Assembly: GCF_020176955.2 (NCBI RefSeq)
Contig: NZ_JAIUCZ020000006.1
Coordinates: forward strand, 248,001-312,000
Origin: Nocardia sp. alder85J
GTDB lineage: Bacteria > Actinomycetota > Actinomycetes > Mycobacteriales > Mycobacteriaceae
DNA length: 64,000 bases
Reading direction: 5' to 3'
Shown here: one piece after another, positions 36,494-44,019 of the stretch
Layout: each line of letters opens with the position of its first letter
How positions within the stretch are numbered: the first letter of the stretch is position 1
Position numbers and translations under genes: made by a program
Notes under the pieces: model-generated
Told to the model about the DNA's origin: nothing
The model's database searches: none
What the model saw: the letters and a program-made list of their open reading frames with translations, nothing else

Positions 36494-37342
36494 TCACGCT
36501 GTGCGGCGGTGTTCGAGTTGGAGCAGTACCAGTGCGGCGGCGGTGATGGCGCCGATTCGCCACGGGCACAGCGTGACTCGGCGAAGAGCTTTGAAAGTGG
36601 TTTTGAGCAGCGCGTTTCCGCGCTCGCCGAGGGCTCTGCGGGTGTTGTGAGCCTTGTTGGCGGTCTTGTGTTCCTCGGTGAGCGTCCCGCCGGCCGGGGT
36701 CTTGGTCGCGGTGGTGATCAGCGGGGCTTGTCCTTCGTAGCCGAGATCGCCCAGCACAGCAAGGTCGTGGCTGGTCCAGCCGGTGAACGCATCATGCACA
36801 CCCTCGTGGGTACGCAACGCTTTGGTGTCGTGTTCGCGGCCGGGCCGCACGTCGGAAGTCCAGATCGGAAATCCGTCGGGCACCGTCACGACCTGCACGT
36901 TCCCGCCGTGGTGGCGGTGTTTGCCGGACCACCACAGATCGACGCGGCGACCGCTGGAACTGCCCTTGCGCAGGGTCGGTCCGGGTTCGCTGATCCGATC
37001 GGTTTCGATAAGCGTGCCATCGACCGAAACATGCTCGTGCCCAGCCAGATACGCCTCCCATAACGCCTGCCCGAGGTCGGGTGCCTGGTCGGCGAGCACG
37101 TCGATCCCTTCGTGAAGGTAGGCGTAGCAGGTGGATTTACCGATGCCGTGATCGACGGCGAGCTGGCTGACACGAACAGCGTCGAGGAACCAGCGGAGCA
37201 CGAGAACGGCCTGGTCAAAGCAGCACAGCGCCCGCCGCCCCGCACGAGTGCCCCGGCGACGGCGTTCGGTTTCGAGCAGGCTGGTCAAGCGTTCGACAGT
37301 GGGCTCGGAGACCGGCAGGACGGCTGTGTATGTCACACTCAT
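36494..37342 (-). CDS. IS5-family DDE transposase
   Basis: A 282-residue transposase. N-terminal HTH: QAVLVLRWFLDAVRVSQLAVDHGIGKSTCYAYLHEGIDVLADQ. DDE residues: first Asp in HVSVDGTLIETDRI (about residue 106), second in LAVLGDLGYEGQAPLI (about 192), Glu in RRALGERGNALLKTTFKAL. Length is normal for IS5/ISL2-type elements encoded in one frame. Ends 32 bases from the left inverted repeat. No frameshift seen. Confidence 0.9.
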   Translation of the reverse strand: MSVTYTAVLPVSEPTVERLTSLLETERRRRGTRAGRRALCCFDQAVLVLRWFLDAVRVSQLAVDHGIGKSTCYAYLHEGIDVLADQAPDLGQALWEAYLAGHEHVSVDGTLIETDRISEPGPTLRKGSSSGRRVDLWWSGKHRHHGGNVQVVTVPDGFPIWTSDVRPGREHDTKALRTHEGVHDAFTGWTSHDLAVLGDLGYEGQAPLITTATKTPAGGTLTEEHKTANKAHNTRRALGERGNALLKTTFKALRRVTLCPWRIGAITAAALVLLQLEHRRTA

Positions 37343-37465
37343 GGGGCGCGGAGTTCCTATGAAGTTGTCTTCTTGGTCGAAACAACCTCTACCAGGCACT
37401 CCGCGCTTTCACGTTGCACCCCAACACGTTCCGGCGTGTCACCAGGTCAAGCCGCCGCAGCCACC

Positions 37466-37482
37466 CTTACCCGGAATGGCTC
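37466..37482. repeat. Right terminal inverted repeat of the IS
   Basis: CTTACCCGGAATGGCTC, perfect inverted copy of 36462-36478, followed by AGT of the target duplication. Confidence 0.9.
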
Positions 37483-37889
37483 AGTATATGTGACAATCCG
37501 GACCGGGCCGGGGTCCGCCGATGCGAAGGTCCGTGTCACCAACGAAACATACGGTCGAATCCTCACCACCAACAAGCATTTTCACCAGGCGCTCGACGAG
37601 AATCCAGACACGCCCGTGCTGCTGTGGAACTGTTTCGGATCCTATTCGGGGGTACGGAACAACGAATCCGCCGCACAGGTATTGCACGACACAGGTGTGG
37701 ACAGAGATATCTATTCACCCAAACCGCTGGTCGGCACTGCCTACGGCTCCTACGAAGTCGACGGTCGAAAGCACGAATTCTCCGCGCTCGTGGTCGACAC
37801 TTCTCCCGGAGCGCGGTACATGAGCGGCGACGAGCCGTTCGCACACTATCCGGCCCCCCGAACGGACAACCGGCAAGGAGGCGACACCG

Positions 37890-38414
37890 GTGACGGCTGA
37901 CCCGTCGAACCCTCGAACGAGGCGACAAGGCAACTGGTTCGTACTGGTGGATCCGGCATGGAACACCACAGCAGTCGGGTCACCACCCGTCGAGATGATC
38001 GTGGGCGGGTGGATGCTCGACGAGGACGGCACCACGCGACCCTTTCAACCGAACCCGGGATATCGCCCCAGCACCGAAACCGCGCCTTCCGATCCCGTCG
38101 ATGCCGTCCTGCGGCGCATCTCCGCCGGCGAGAACCGTCTCGGCGAGGAGCTGCTCACCACCCTTCGCGACACGGTCGTCGAAATCGGCTGCGATGAGCA
38201 CAAGCGCCCCCTCATCGGCAGCGCACCCGACGGAGTGGATTGTGTCGTCGTCGCCACCGCCGAACTCCAGAAGGCAGGAATCGATGCCGACCGCTGGGTT
38301 CCGGTCCACGGCAGGTTACTTCCCGACATCATCCCACCCGGCGCCGACATCCTCATCAATCCCAACGGCCGAGCCCCTTTCCGACTCGCCACCGACACCT
38401 TGAAGCCCACCTGA
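37890..38414 (+). CDS. Type VII secretion system-associated protein
   Basis: A 174-residue protein, GTG start, overlapping the disrupted upstream gene by 11 bases. WFVLVDPAWNTTAVGSPPVEMIVGGWMLDEDGTTRPFQPNPGYRPSTETAPSDPVDAVLRRISAGE and ADILINPNGRAPFRLATD match a family annotated in streptomycetes as type VII secretion-associated (SseB-like C-terminus), usually found beside WXG or toxin genes. It may be a chaperone or immunity partner of the interrupted toxin-like protein; this is inference from position. It appears intact. Confidence 0.65.
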   Translation: MTADPSNPRTRRQGNWFVLVDPAWNTTAVGSPPVEMIVGGWMLDEDGTTRPFQPNPGYRPSTETAPSDPVDAVLRRISAGENRLGEELLTTLRDTVVEIGCDEHKRPLIGSAPDGVDCVVVATAELQKAGIDADRWVPVHGRLLPDIIPPGADILINPNGRAPFRLATDTLKPT

Positions 38415-38592
38415 TCGATTCTCGAAACTACATCTCGTGGCGTCCGGCTTTGTCTTCCAACTGCGAGGTCGAGCCGAATTTCTCGACGAGCGTCGGCCAA
38501 TCCGCCGCCGCGACCGAAAAGTCCGGCGGTTCATTCACGCGCTGCCGCACGTCACGCGGCGGGAAAATCGACCCGGTCGATCCGATCAGCCG

Positions 38593-38643
38593 AAGCCCCT
38601 GGGAAGCAGTCGTTTTGGTTGACGACTGATCTGCCAGGGGCTT
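38593..38643. repeat. Compound hairpin
   Basis: AAGCCCCTGG (38593-38602) pairs with CCAGGGGCTT (38634-38643); inside, CAGTCG (38607-38612) pairs with CGACTG (38623-38628). It could terminate the T7SS-associated transcript or be the end of a lost element. Confidence 0.6.
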
Positions 38644-38696
38644 CACCCACCCTTACGGCGACACCCCACACCAATCACACAGCGCCCCAACACCTC

Positions 38697-38860
38697 TCAC
38701 GGAGGTTGAAAGGGCTCATTGTAGAAATTCATCCAATTGTCAACTACAGCAATAAGTTCGGTCTTCGTAGCAAAGGCGTGCTGGTAGTAGAACTCGTGCT
38801 TGAAACTCGAGCACAGGCTCTCCGCGCCAGCGTTGTCCCAGCATGTGCCGGTCGCGCCGG
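38697..38860 (-). pseudogene. IS3-family transposase C-terminal remnant
   Basis: About 54 codons on the minus strand read TGTCWDNAGAESLCSSFKHE and then FYYQHAFATKTELIAVVDNW, MNFYNEPFQPP and stop. This is the end of an IS3-type integrase-core transposase, including the catalytic Glu of DNAGAES. The rest of the gene is absent; upstream sequence is out of frame. The relic is AT-richer than its surroundings, a sign of foreign origin. The region 38415-38696 and 38861-39064 carries no other gene that I can support. Confidence 0.75.
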
Positions 38861-39064
38861 CGGCGCCTTCGCGTCCTTCCGCTTGCCCACCACGGCAGTA
38901 TCGGCCATCCCGGCCGCCGTCACATCAGACATCAAGTGCCACTCCCAGATTGGAGTTGCCCCGTTGTGTTTACAGCCTCTCCTCGAACGATGTGCGGCCG
39001 GTATCGGTTGCGTCGTGGTCGGTCGGTGCCCTGGCCCTTGCGCTGAGGGTGGCCCGTGTGGGTT

Positions 39065-39430
39065 TCAGTGGGGGTCGGTGTGCTGGTCGAGGGTGTGTTG
39101 CAGGTCGGTGTTGAGGCGGTGTGCTTCGGCGAGTTGGTCTTCGAGGATGACGATGCGGCAGGCGGCGTCGAGGGGATTGCCGGCGTCGACGAGTTCACGC
39201 ACGCGTGCGGCGAGGCGGAGCTGGTAGCGGGAGTAGCGGCGGTGCCCGCCGGCGGAGCGTTGCGGGGTGAGTAGTTCGGCGGCATCGAGGCCGCGCAGGA
39301 ACGCGGGAGTGACACCGAGGATCTCCGCGGCGCGTCCCATGCTGTAGGCGGGATAGGTGTCGTCGTCGAGTTTGTCGCCGGCGCTACGCTCACCGGCGGG
39401 GTCGGTGGGGTCGGTGTTCGGTTGCTGCAC
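39065..39430 (-). CDS. MerR family regulator (HspR-like group)
   Basis: A 121-residue regulator, GTG start with GAGAGG upstream. The HTH YSMGRAAEILGVTPAFLRGLDAAELLTPQRSAGGHRRYSRYQLRLAARVRELVDAGNPLDAACRIVILEDQLAEAHRL (residues ~29-105) fits the MerR fold with an HspR-like beta-wing. No metal-binding Cys. The C-terminal helix is short. Genes for Hsp20 and an HspR-like regulator lie within 3 kb, so a heat or envelope stress role is likely. Confidence 0.8.
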   Translation of the reverse strand: MQQPNTDPTDPAGERSAGDKLDDDTYPAYSMGRAAEILGVTPAFLRGLDAAELLTPQRSAGGHRRYSRYQLRLAARVRELVDAGNPLDAACRIVILEDQLAEAHRLNTDLQHTLDQHTDPH

Positions 39431-39457
39431 AGCACCTCTCGGTGTTCAACGCCCGCA

Positions 39458-39483
39458 GGCCCCGGCGCGTGTGCGCCGGGGCC
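39458..39483. terminator. GC-rich hairpin upstream of the MerR gene
   Basis: Perfect 11-bp stem GGCCCCGGCGC / GCGCCGGGGCC with loop GTGT. No intact gene ends beside it; it may insulate the MerR gene or form part of its leader. Confidence 0.5.
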
Positions 39484-39802
39484 CGGGATTTACGGAAGAG
39501 GGGGGATCAACTGTCAATTCTGTTCACCGGCCGTGCGGGCCGGTCTCCTACACCGCACCCGGCACTTCCCGGGAATGCGGAACCGTTGCCTGACTACTCA
39601 GTGAGCACCACCTCCTCGATTGCCGGTGTTCTGCCTGTTGTTCTCTCGGCCGTGCTGTTCCCGCCCCGCCTCCAGCGGGCCGGCCGATTGCGACCGGGTT
39701 CCCGTCTCCGCCGGAGGGGGCGGTCGAACTGTGCTTCCGGGCAGTTCACCTGCCCGGCCTCTGGACTCTTCTCTTCGAACGACAGTGACTGTATCCCAGC
39801 GA
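39484..39802. other. Stretch without a supported gene
   Basis: Only short frames with poor codon usage occur here. The base composition is less biased than in neighbouring genes and I see no RNA gene. Confidence 0.5.
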
Positions 39803-40490
39803 TCACGGAATGTCTACATCCGACATGACAGATTTTCCGGTGCCGGGGCAGGCGTCTATATGACGCCGTTGGAGTGGTTCCGGATCGCTGCGGGCCCGGT
39901 AGATGCCGGGGACATGCGGGAGGCGGGGCGGATGGTCGCGACGGTCCCGGTGGCCCCGCACGACAAGGACAGCGTCGCGGTGGATCGCTACCCCGGAGCC
40001 GATCACACCGGCGCGGGCGCGGCTACGCGCGGCGCTGGCATCGTTGTCGCCGGTACTGGCCGCGGATCCCGTCCACGTGTGCGGCGCTGACACCCTAGAC
40101 CACATCAGCATGCCTTCGGCTTGTTCGATCACCGCGCGGGGGCAGGACCGTGGTCACCGCCTCGTGTCCGGCGGTGGCGAGGGTGGCGGTGAGGTCGAGT
40201 GGTAGTCGTCGGCGCCGGTCCCAGTGCCGGTGTCGGCGGTGACGGAATGCGGGTATCGCGATCGGAACGCGCCGGCGACAGCAGCCCGTGGCGTTCCAAC
40301 GCCCGCAACGACGGCACGCCGATCCCGGCCGGCGCCGCAGCCACGGAGACCCCGTACGCCTCTTGGGCAGGATCGGGCAGCTGCGATCCGCGTGCCGTGC
40401 CGAAGAGATTCTCTCGATGCTCATCGGTTTCCTGCTCTGCCGTCTTGCACTCATCCTCATCAAGTGCTAAAACAAATCTATCGCGACAGA
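39803..40490 (-). pseudogene. Degraded MerR-like and ANTAR-like regulator remnants
   Basis: At about 40290-40400 (minus) the frame reads YGVSVAAAPAGIGVPSLRALERHGLLSPARSDRDTR, the N-terminal HTH of an HspR-like MerR protein (compare YAISVAAELSGVGVQTLRLYEQHGLINPVRSGGGTR at 42171-42539), but the RRYS wing and dimer helix are lost. Just past it, another frame reads RAVIEQAEGMLM (40090-40132), the hallmark of an ANTAR RNA-binding domain, again without the rest. Neither appears functional. A plus-strand frame at 39860-40090 (76 codons) overlaps this and is not supported. Confidence 0.5.
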
Positions 40491-40498
40491 AATAGATT
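40475..40498. promoter_or_regulatory. Operator-like repeat upstream of hsp20
   Basis: Perfect inverted repeat AATCTAT-N10-ATAGATT, with TATCGCGAC occurring twice across it. It ends 36 bases before the Hsp20 start and lies in a strongly AT-rich island, so it is a likely regulator site or promoter. Confidence 0.55.
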
Positions 40499-40534
40499 AT
40501 CGCGACCAACTTCAACAGAACGGAGTGAGTGGAG

Positions 40535-40966
40535 GTGGCTACCGTGCTGATGCGGACCGATGGATTCCGCGACCTGGATCGCTTCGCCCAGCAGGTACTG
40601 GGCACCGCGGCCCGGCCCGCGGTGATGCCGATGGACGCCTGGCGCGACGGCGACGAGTTCGTCGTCGAACTGGATCTGCCGGGCATCGATCCCGGGTCAC
40701 TGGACCTGGATCTGGAACGCAACGTGCTCACCGTGCGCGCCGAACGCCCCGATGTCGATTCCGGCCGGCAGATGATCGCCGCCGAACGCCCGCGCGGAGT
40801 GTTCTCACGCCAGTTGTTCCTCGGGGAGACCCTCGACACCGAGCAGGTCCGCGCCGACTACACCGACGGGGTCCTGCGAGTGCGGATCCCGGTGGCCGAC
40901 AAGGCCAAACCCCGCAAGATCACCATCGACCACACCGGTCAGCAACACCAACTGACCAGCGCCTGA
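40535..40966 (+). CDS. Hsp20/alpha-crystallin family small heat shock protein
   Basis: A 143-residue chaperone, GTG 40535 with GGAG upstream (GTG 40529 also in frame). N-terminal LMRTDGFRDLDRFAQQVLGTAARPAVMPMDAWRDGDEF; the alpha-crystallin domain at ~30-130 includes FVVELDLPGIDPGSLDLDLERNVLTVRAER and GVFSRQLFLGETLDTEQV, ending DGVLRVRIPVADKAKPRKITI with the usual I-x-I-type element (RIPV). It forms oligomers that hold unfolding proteins. A MerR-like remnant is divergent to it, matching the HspR-like/Hsp20 gene pairing of actinomycetes. Confidence 0.9.
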   Translation: MATVLMRTDGFRDLDRFAQQVLGTAARPAVMPMDAWRDGDEFVVELDLPGIDPGSLDLDLERNVLTVRAERPDVDSGRQMIAAERPRGVFSRQLFLGETLDTEQVRADYTDGVLRVRIPVADKAKPRKITIDHTGQQHQLTSA

Positions 40967-41262
40967 GCCCTGGCGTCCCGAGGCACCCGCCCCCGGCGCG
41001 TACTCCCCTCGCCGCGCGACTGCGGGGCGGGTGCCCGGGCCGATCAGCATCTCCACCCTCGACCGGAAGGAGGTGATGCCACAGCGCTTGTCGCACAACA
41101 GTTATGTCGCCGCACGACCCCGGGCCGCCGGGCAGCGTCTCGTGAGCCGTCTTCGTGTCAGCTCTCCCCTGGAGGTTCCCTCCCGGCCCGCGAGACACCC
41201 GGTGCCCGGGGCGCGTACAAGACCTGGCTCGCTGCGGGCCCGCACGACCGAGGACCGATATC

Positions 41263-41433
41263 GTGAACACCGACATCACCTGTACCGGCACCGCTGGCGC
41301 CGCAGCAGCGGGCGCGCCGGTGGTGCGCCGGCCCGACCCCAGCCCGCTCGAACACTGGTGGACCGAGGTCATGGACGGCGCGCTGCTCCCCACGCCCGCA
41401 ACGGGCTGCCCGGACAGGACCCGGGAATGCTGA
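41263..41433 (+). CDS. Small hypothetical protein, first of an overlapping pair
   Basis: A 56-codon GTG frame, GAGGA 8 bases upstream: VNTDITCTGTAGAAAAGAPVVRRPDPSPLEHWWTEVMDGALL. Stop overlaps the next ATG by 7 bases. The sequence suggests a short soluble peptide. No family recognised; supported only by ribosome site, overlap and codon usage. The 296 bases between hsp20 and this gene show no other gene. Confidence 0.35.
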   Translation: MNTDITCTGTAGAAAAGAPVVRRPDPSPLEHWWTEVMDGALLPTPATGCPDRTREC

Positions 41434-41552
41434 TCCTGATGATCGTGACTCTGATCGTGCCCGCCGCTGCCGCGCTCACCGGGTGGGCGACCGTCGCGGC
41501 GGCCTACTGGCGCGAAACCCGCCACCACCACACCATCGACCGCCACCCGTGA
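41427..41552 (+). CDS. Small membrane protein, second of an overlapping pair
   Basis: 41 residues: MLILMIVTLIVPAAAALTGWATVAAAYW forms one hydrophobic helix, followed by a His/Arg tail RETRHHHTIDRHP. It overlaps the preceding small gene, so coupled translation is likely. The His-rich tail might bind metal; this is speculation. Confidence 0.4.
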   Translation: MLILMIVTLIVPAAAALTGWATVAAAYWRETRHHHTIDRHP

Positions 41553-41688
41553 TCGCGGTCTCCGCGCTACTCCGGCGAGGATCCGGCCCGGCGACAACGA
41601 CCGGCTACGCGCCGACAACACGGCCCGCGCGCGGACACCACCGGTGAATCCGCCGCGGACGCGGCAACCTGTACCGGGCCCAACGAGA

Positions 41689-41722
41689 AAGAGCTTCGCA
41701 CCGACCCGGGTGCGAAGCTCTT
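41689..41722 (-). terminator. Intrinsic terminator of the cold-shock gene
   Basis: Perfect 14-bp stem AAGAGCTTCGCACC / GGTGCGAAGCTCTT with a 6-nt loop; on the minus strand it is followed by TTTC. It lies 19 bases past the stop at 41741. Confidence 0.85.
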
Positions 41723-41740
41723 CAACGAAGTCGCGCTGAA

Positions 41741-41944
41741 TCAGATGGCGCGGACGTCCTGGGCTTGGGGGCCCTTCTGGCCCTGCTCCACCGAGAACTC
41801 GACACGCTGGCCCTCATCGAGGGATCGGTAACCCGCGCCGCTCACGGCCGAGTAATGCACGAAGACGTCCGGGCCGCCTCCGTCTTGAGCGATGAAGCCG
41901 AAGCCTTTTTCACCGTTGAACCACTTCACACTGCCTTGAGTCAT
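41741..41944 (-). CDS. cspA: Cold-shock protein
   Basis: A 67-residue single cold-shock domain: GSVKWFNGEKGFGFIAQDGG (RNP1 KGFGFI), DVFVHYSAV (RNP2 VFVHY), VEFSVEQGQKGPQAQDVRAI. Binds single-stranded nucleic acid as an RNA chaperone. ATG 41944 is chosen as the usual length; upstream codons in the same frame are leader. AT-rich leader sequence upstream suits a long 5' untranslated region as in other csp genes. It has its own terminator. Confidence 0.95.
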   Translation of the reverse strand: MTQGSVKWFNGEKGFGFIAQDGGGPDVFVHYSAVSGAGYRSLDEGQRVEFSVEQGQKGPQAQDVRAI

Positions 41945-42170
41945 GCTGTAAACAACTTCTTTTCTGTAGTGAGCCGGGCAAATTCTTGATGAGAAGCCCG
42001 CTCTCACCCCTCACTATGCCACGACCGGCGGCGATCCCCCGCATCGGGCAGAGATGAGGGACCCGGCTCATGGGGTCCGCGCGGCGGAGAGTCACGGTAA
42101 GACCGGCTGCCACAGACGATTTCCCGCACCGGCACCGCTCACACGGTGTAGTCGCCCGGCCGGCAACCCG

Positions 42171-42539
42171 CTAAGCGTGACCGGTTCCCCGATGTGGACC
42201 GTGGGCCCGCTCGGCGGTGAGGGCCTCATTGCTCTCGCGCAACGCGGCGTTGGTGTCTTCGAGGTCGAGGATGCGCGCGATCCCGGCCAGATTGACCCCC
42301 TGCCCGGCCAGGGCGGTAATGCGGGCCAGGCGGGCCAGATCGTCGCCGCTGTAGCGGCGGGTGCCACCGCCACTGCGGACCGGGTTGATCAGTCCGTGCT
42401 GCTCGTAGAGACGCAGGGTCTGCACGCCGACCCCTGACAACTCGGCGGCCACCGAGATCGCATACACCGCCTGACCGGCCGACGGCAGATGGCCCTGTTC
42501 GCGTCCTGGCATCCGCCCTGTCTCCCACTTCTCACCCAT
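42171..42539 (-). CDS. MerR family regulator, HspR-like
   Basis: A 122-residue protein. HTH and wing: AVYAISVAAELSGVGVQTLRLYEQHGLINPVRSGGGTRRYSGDDLARLARITALAGQGVNLAGIARILDLE (residues ~24-95), the pattern of HspR, the repressor of heat-shock operons. ATG 42539 or internal ATG 42512. Two perfect palindromes lie 40-100 bases upstream, and a fragment of an hsp20 5' end lies beyond them, suggesting that it once divergently regulated an hsp20 copy. Confidence 0.8.
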   Translation of the reverse strand: MGEKWETGRMPGREQGHLPSAGQAVYAISVAAELSGVGVQTLRLYEQHGLINPVRSGGGTRRYSGDDLARLARITALAGQGVNLAGIARILDLEDTNAALRESNEALTAERAHGPHRGTGHA

Positions 42540-42577
42540 GGTCGCCTACCTGAATATTACCTCTCCGCAGCACTTAC

Positions 42578-42594
42578 ACTCGACTTGGTCGAGT
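42578..42594. promoter_or_regulatory. Palindrome upstream of the HspR-like gene
   Basis: ACTCGA-N5-TCGAGT, perfect. Related in spirit to the HAIR element CTTGAGT-N7-ACTCAAG bound by HspR, with ACTCGA/TCGAGT arms and a different spacer. Confidence 0.5.
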
Positions 42595-42623
42595 ACCAAA
42601 TATTATCTATGTCAAACAGCATT

Positions 42624-42640
42624 GGTTATCTGAGATAACC
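42624..42640. promoter_or_regulatory. Second palindrome in the HspR-like/hsp20-remnant intergenic region
   Basis: GGTTATCT-G-AGATAACC, perfect 8-bp arms, in an AT-rich stretch 27 bases before the hsp20 remnant start codon. Confidence 0.55.
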
Positions 42641-42651
42641 TCCACCGATAA

Positions 42652-42693
42652 TGGGGTGAGCTGGAGGTGGCGGCCGTATTGATGCGTACCGAT
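42652..42693 (+). repeat. 5' fragment duplicated from hsp20
   Basis: TGAGCTGGAGGTGGCGGCCG and following codons (VAAVLMRTD) match the ribosome site and first codons of hsp20 at 40521-40560; homology stops after the Asp codon. A relic of an hsp20 gene lost from this locus. The rest to 43084 holds no supported gene. Confidence 0.55.
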
Positions 42694-43084
42694 CCCGGTG
42701 CACCTGACGACCGTCGCGGCCGGCACCCTCGTCCTGGCCGAGGCCCTGCGGTGCTCCGTTCCGACTCACCCGGACCTCGATGGCCAGGTTCACCACGGCG
42801 CCGTCGGGCCGGTACAGCCAGGGCGGGGTGAACAAAGTCGATCCAGCCGGGCGCACCGCTGGCCGGGCAGGAGTCGTTGTCGGACAACGACTTCGGAATC
42901 GGCGACAGCGTAGGAGATTCCCGGGCCGTGCGGCGGGTGATCGTCCGGATCCGAATCCGACGGCTCCCGGTCATCGTCGGGTGCCGCCGCGCCACTCGCG
43001 GCGGCACCTGATCGGATGGCAGAACAGCCGCCGCACCGGACCCGGGTCAGTACCTTCCTGCCGGTGGCCGCGGTGTCGGCTCCG

Positions 43085-43110
43085 GGTGGTTGAATCCCGC
43101 TTCAACCACC
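43085..43110 (-). terminator. Hairpin downstream of dps
   Basis: Perfect 10-bp stem GGTGGTTGAA / TTCAACCACC with a 6-nt loop, about 100 bases past the dps stop on the minus strand. Confidence 0.6.
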
Positions 43111-43208
43111 AACGTACCCAACGAAATCCGCTGACCAGGGGCCGGTCCTATCCCCATGTGCCCCGCCGGGCCCACGGACCCCCACGAATCACGTCGGTGG
43201 ATCCGGGC

Positions 43209-43751
43209 TCAGGCACGCCGGTTCTCGGCGCCGACCATCCAGGCCAGCTTCTCCAGCGAGTCGATGACCTGGTGCAGGATATCCGCGGTGGACGGGTCCT
43301 CGGAGTCGACCTTGTCGTGGATCTTGCGAGCCGTGTCGATAGTGGCGTGCAGACGGGACGTGATCAGGTCCACCACCGTGGCCACGTTCTGCTCACCGGC
43401 CGGGAACGGCGGGAGGCTGGTGGTGGCGGTGACCGTGTCGGTGCGGCCGTCGGCGGCCACGTGCAGGGACCGCATCCGTTCGGCGATGGTGTCGCCGAAT
43501 TCGCGAGTCACCGCCACCACCTCGTCGAGTTGTAGGTGCAGGTCACGGAAATTGTGGCCGATCACGTTCCAGTGCGCCTGTTTGCCCTGAAGTGACATCT
43601 CGATCAGATCCACCAGCATCTGCTGCAACGCCGCAGCGAGATGGCGGGAGGCTGTGAAACCCGCGCCGAGTTCCGCCTCCGAACGTCGCTTCGATTTCAG
43701 AGTGGTCTGAGACCTGCTGGAATTCGACTTGCTCGCAGCCTGCACAGCCAT
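43209..43751 (-). CDS. dps: Dps-type DNA-binding ferritin
   Basis: A 180-residue protein. Ferroxidase-site residues are recognisable: His60 in QAHWNVIGHNF, His72 and Asp76 in LHLQLDEVV, Asp87 and Glu91 in FGDTIAERM. The first 25 residues are rich in Ser, Lys and Arg (SKSNSSRSQTTLKSKRRS), a DNA-binding tail as in mycobacterial Dps. It stores iron, removes peroxide and compacts DNA under starvation. GAAGGAA precedes the ATG. It belongs to the stress cluster with Hsp20 and the cold-shock gene. The 268 bases up to 44019 show no gene. Confidence 0.9.
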   Translation of the reverse strand: MAVQAASKSNSSRSQTTLKSKRRSEAELGAGFTASRHLAAALQQMLVDLIEMSLQGKQAHWNVIGHNFRDLHLQLDEVVAVTREFGDTIAERMRSLHVAADGRTDTVTATTSLPPFPAGEQNVATVVDLITSRLHATIDTARKIHDKVDSEDPSTADILHQVIDSLEKLAWMVGAENRRA

Positions 43752-44019
43752 GCTCGTTCCTTCCGGTCGAGGTCACCTCCGCGAATGGCGCCCCTGGCGC
43801 CTTCTCGAGAGTAGGGGCACCGCACCGGGCCGGACGCACGCGCTACCGCACCGCAACTTATCCGGAACCGAATATCGCCCCAGGGCATCGGGGCCATTCC
43901 GCCGAGAGTGCCGGAACAAGCCGCCACCCGGCCGGCCGGCCAACCACAGCCGATCCCGGTGCCACCGCGGCGCTTCCGGATACGTGCAATTCGGCACTGG
44001 TTTCGATTTCGCAGCTCAT

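Larger units (their letters stand above)
36462..37482 (-). mobile_element. IS5-family insertion sequence, 1021 bp
   Basis: Ends are perfect 17-bp inverted repeats GAGCCATTCCGGGTAAG. The flanking AGT at 36459-36461 and 37483-37485 is a 3-bp target duplication (ANT type, as described for the ISL2 subgroup). It contains one transposase gene on the minus strand, intact by eye, so the element may still be active. Confidence 0.9.
35725..37900 (+). pseudogene. T7SS toxin-like gene interrupted by an IS5-family element
   Basis: The reading frame ends within the element at 36477 and resumes at 37486. Removing 36462-37485 (element plus one AGT copy) restores one frame: …IAHGDPGS joined to VYVTIRTGPGSADAKVRVTNE. 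The restored product has about 385 codons: a disordered acidic region (SDYVYWEAVPQTNPLTGEHYWEFEQPHPAPWH), then a globular C-terminal part with TPVLLWNCFGSYSGVRNNESAAQVLHDTG. The N-terminal ~50 codons are doubtful, so it may already be truncated. It overlaps the start of the T7SS-associated gene, as for a secreted effector and its partner; activity unknown. Confidence 0.75.

Noticed and set aside
39860..40090. 76-codon plus-strand frame
   Set aside because: Overlaps MerR/ANTAR-like remnants on the other strand and matches nothing recognised.
42780..43535. 251-codon plus-strand frame across the dps region
   Set aside because: The second half is antisense to dps; the first half has no protein-like pattern.
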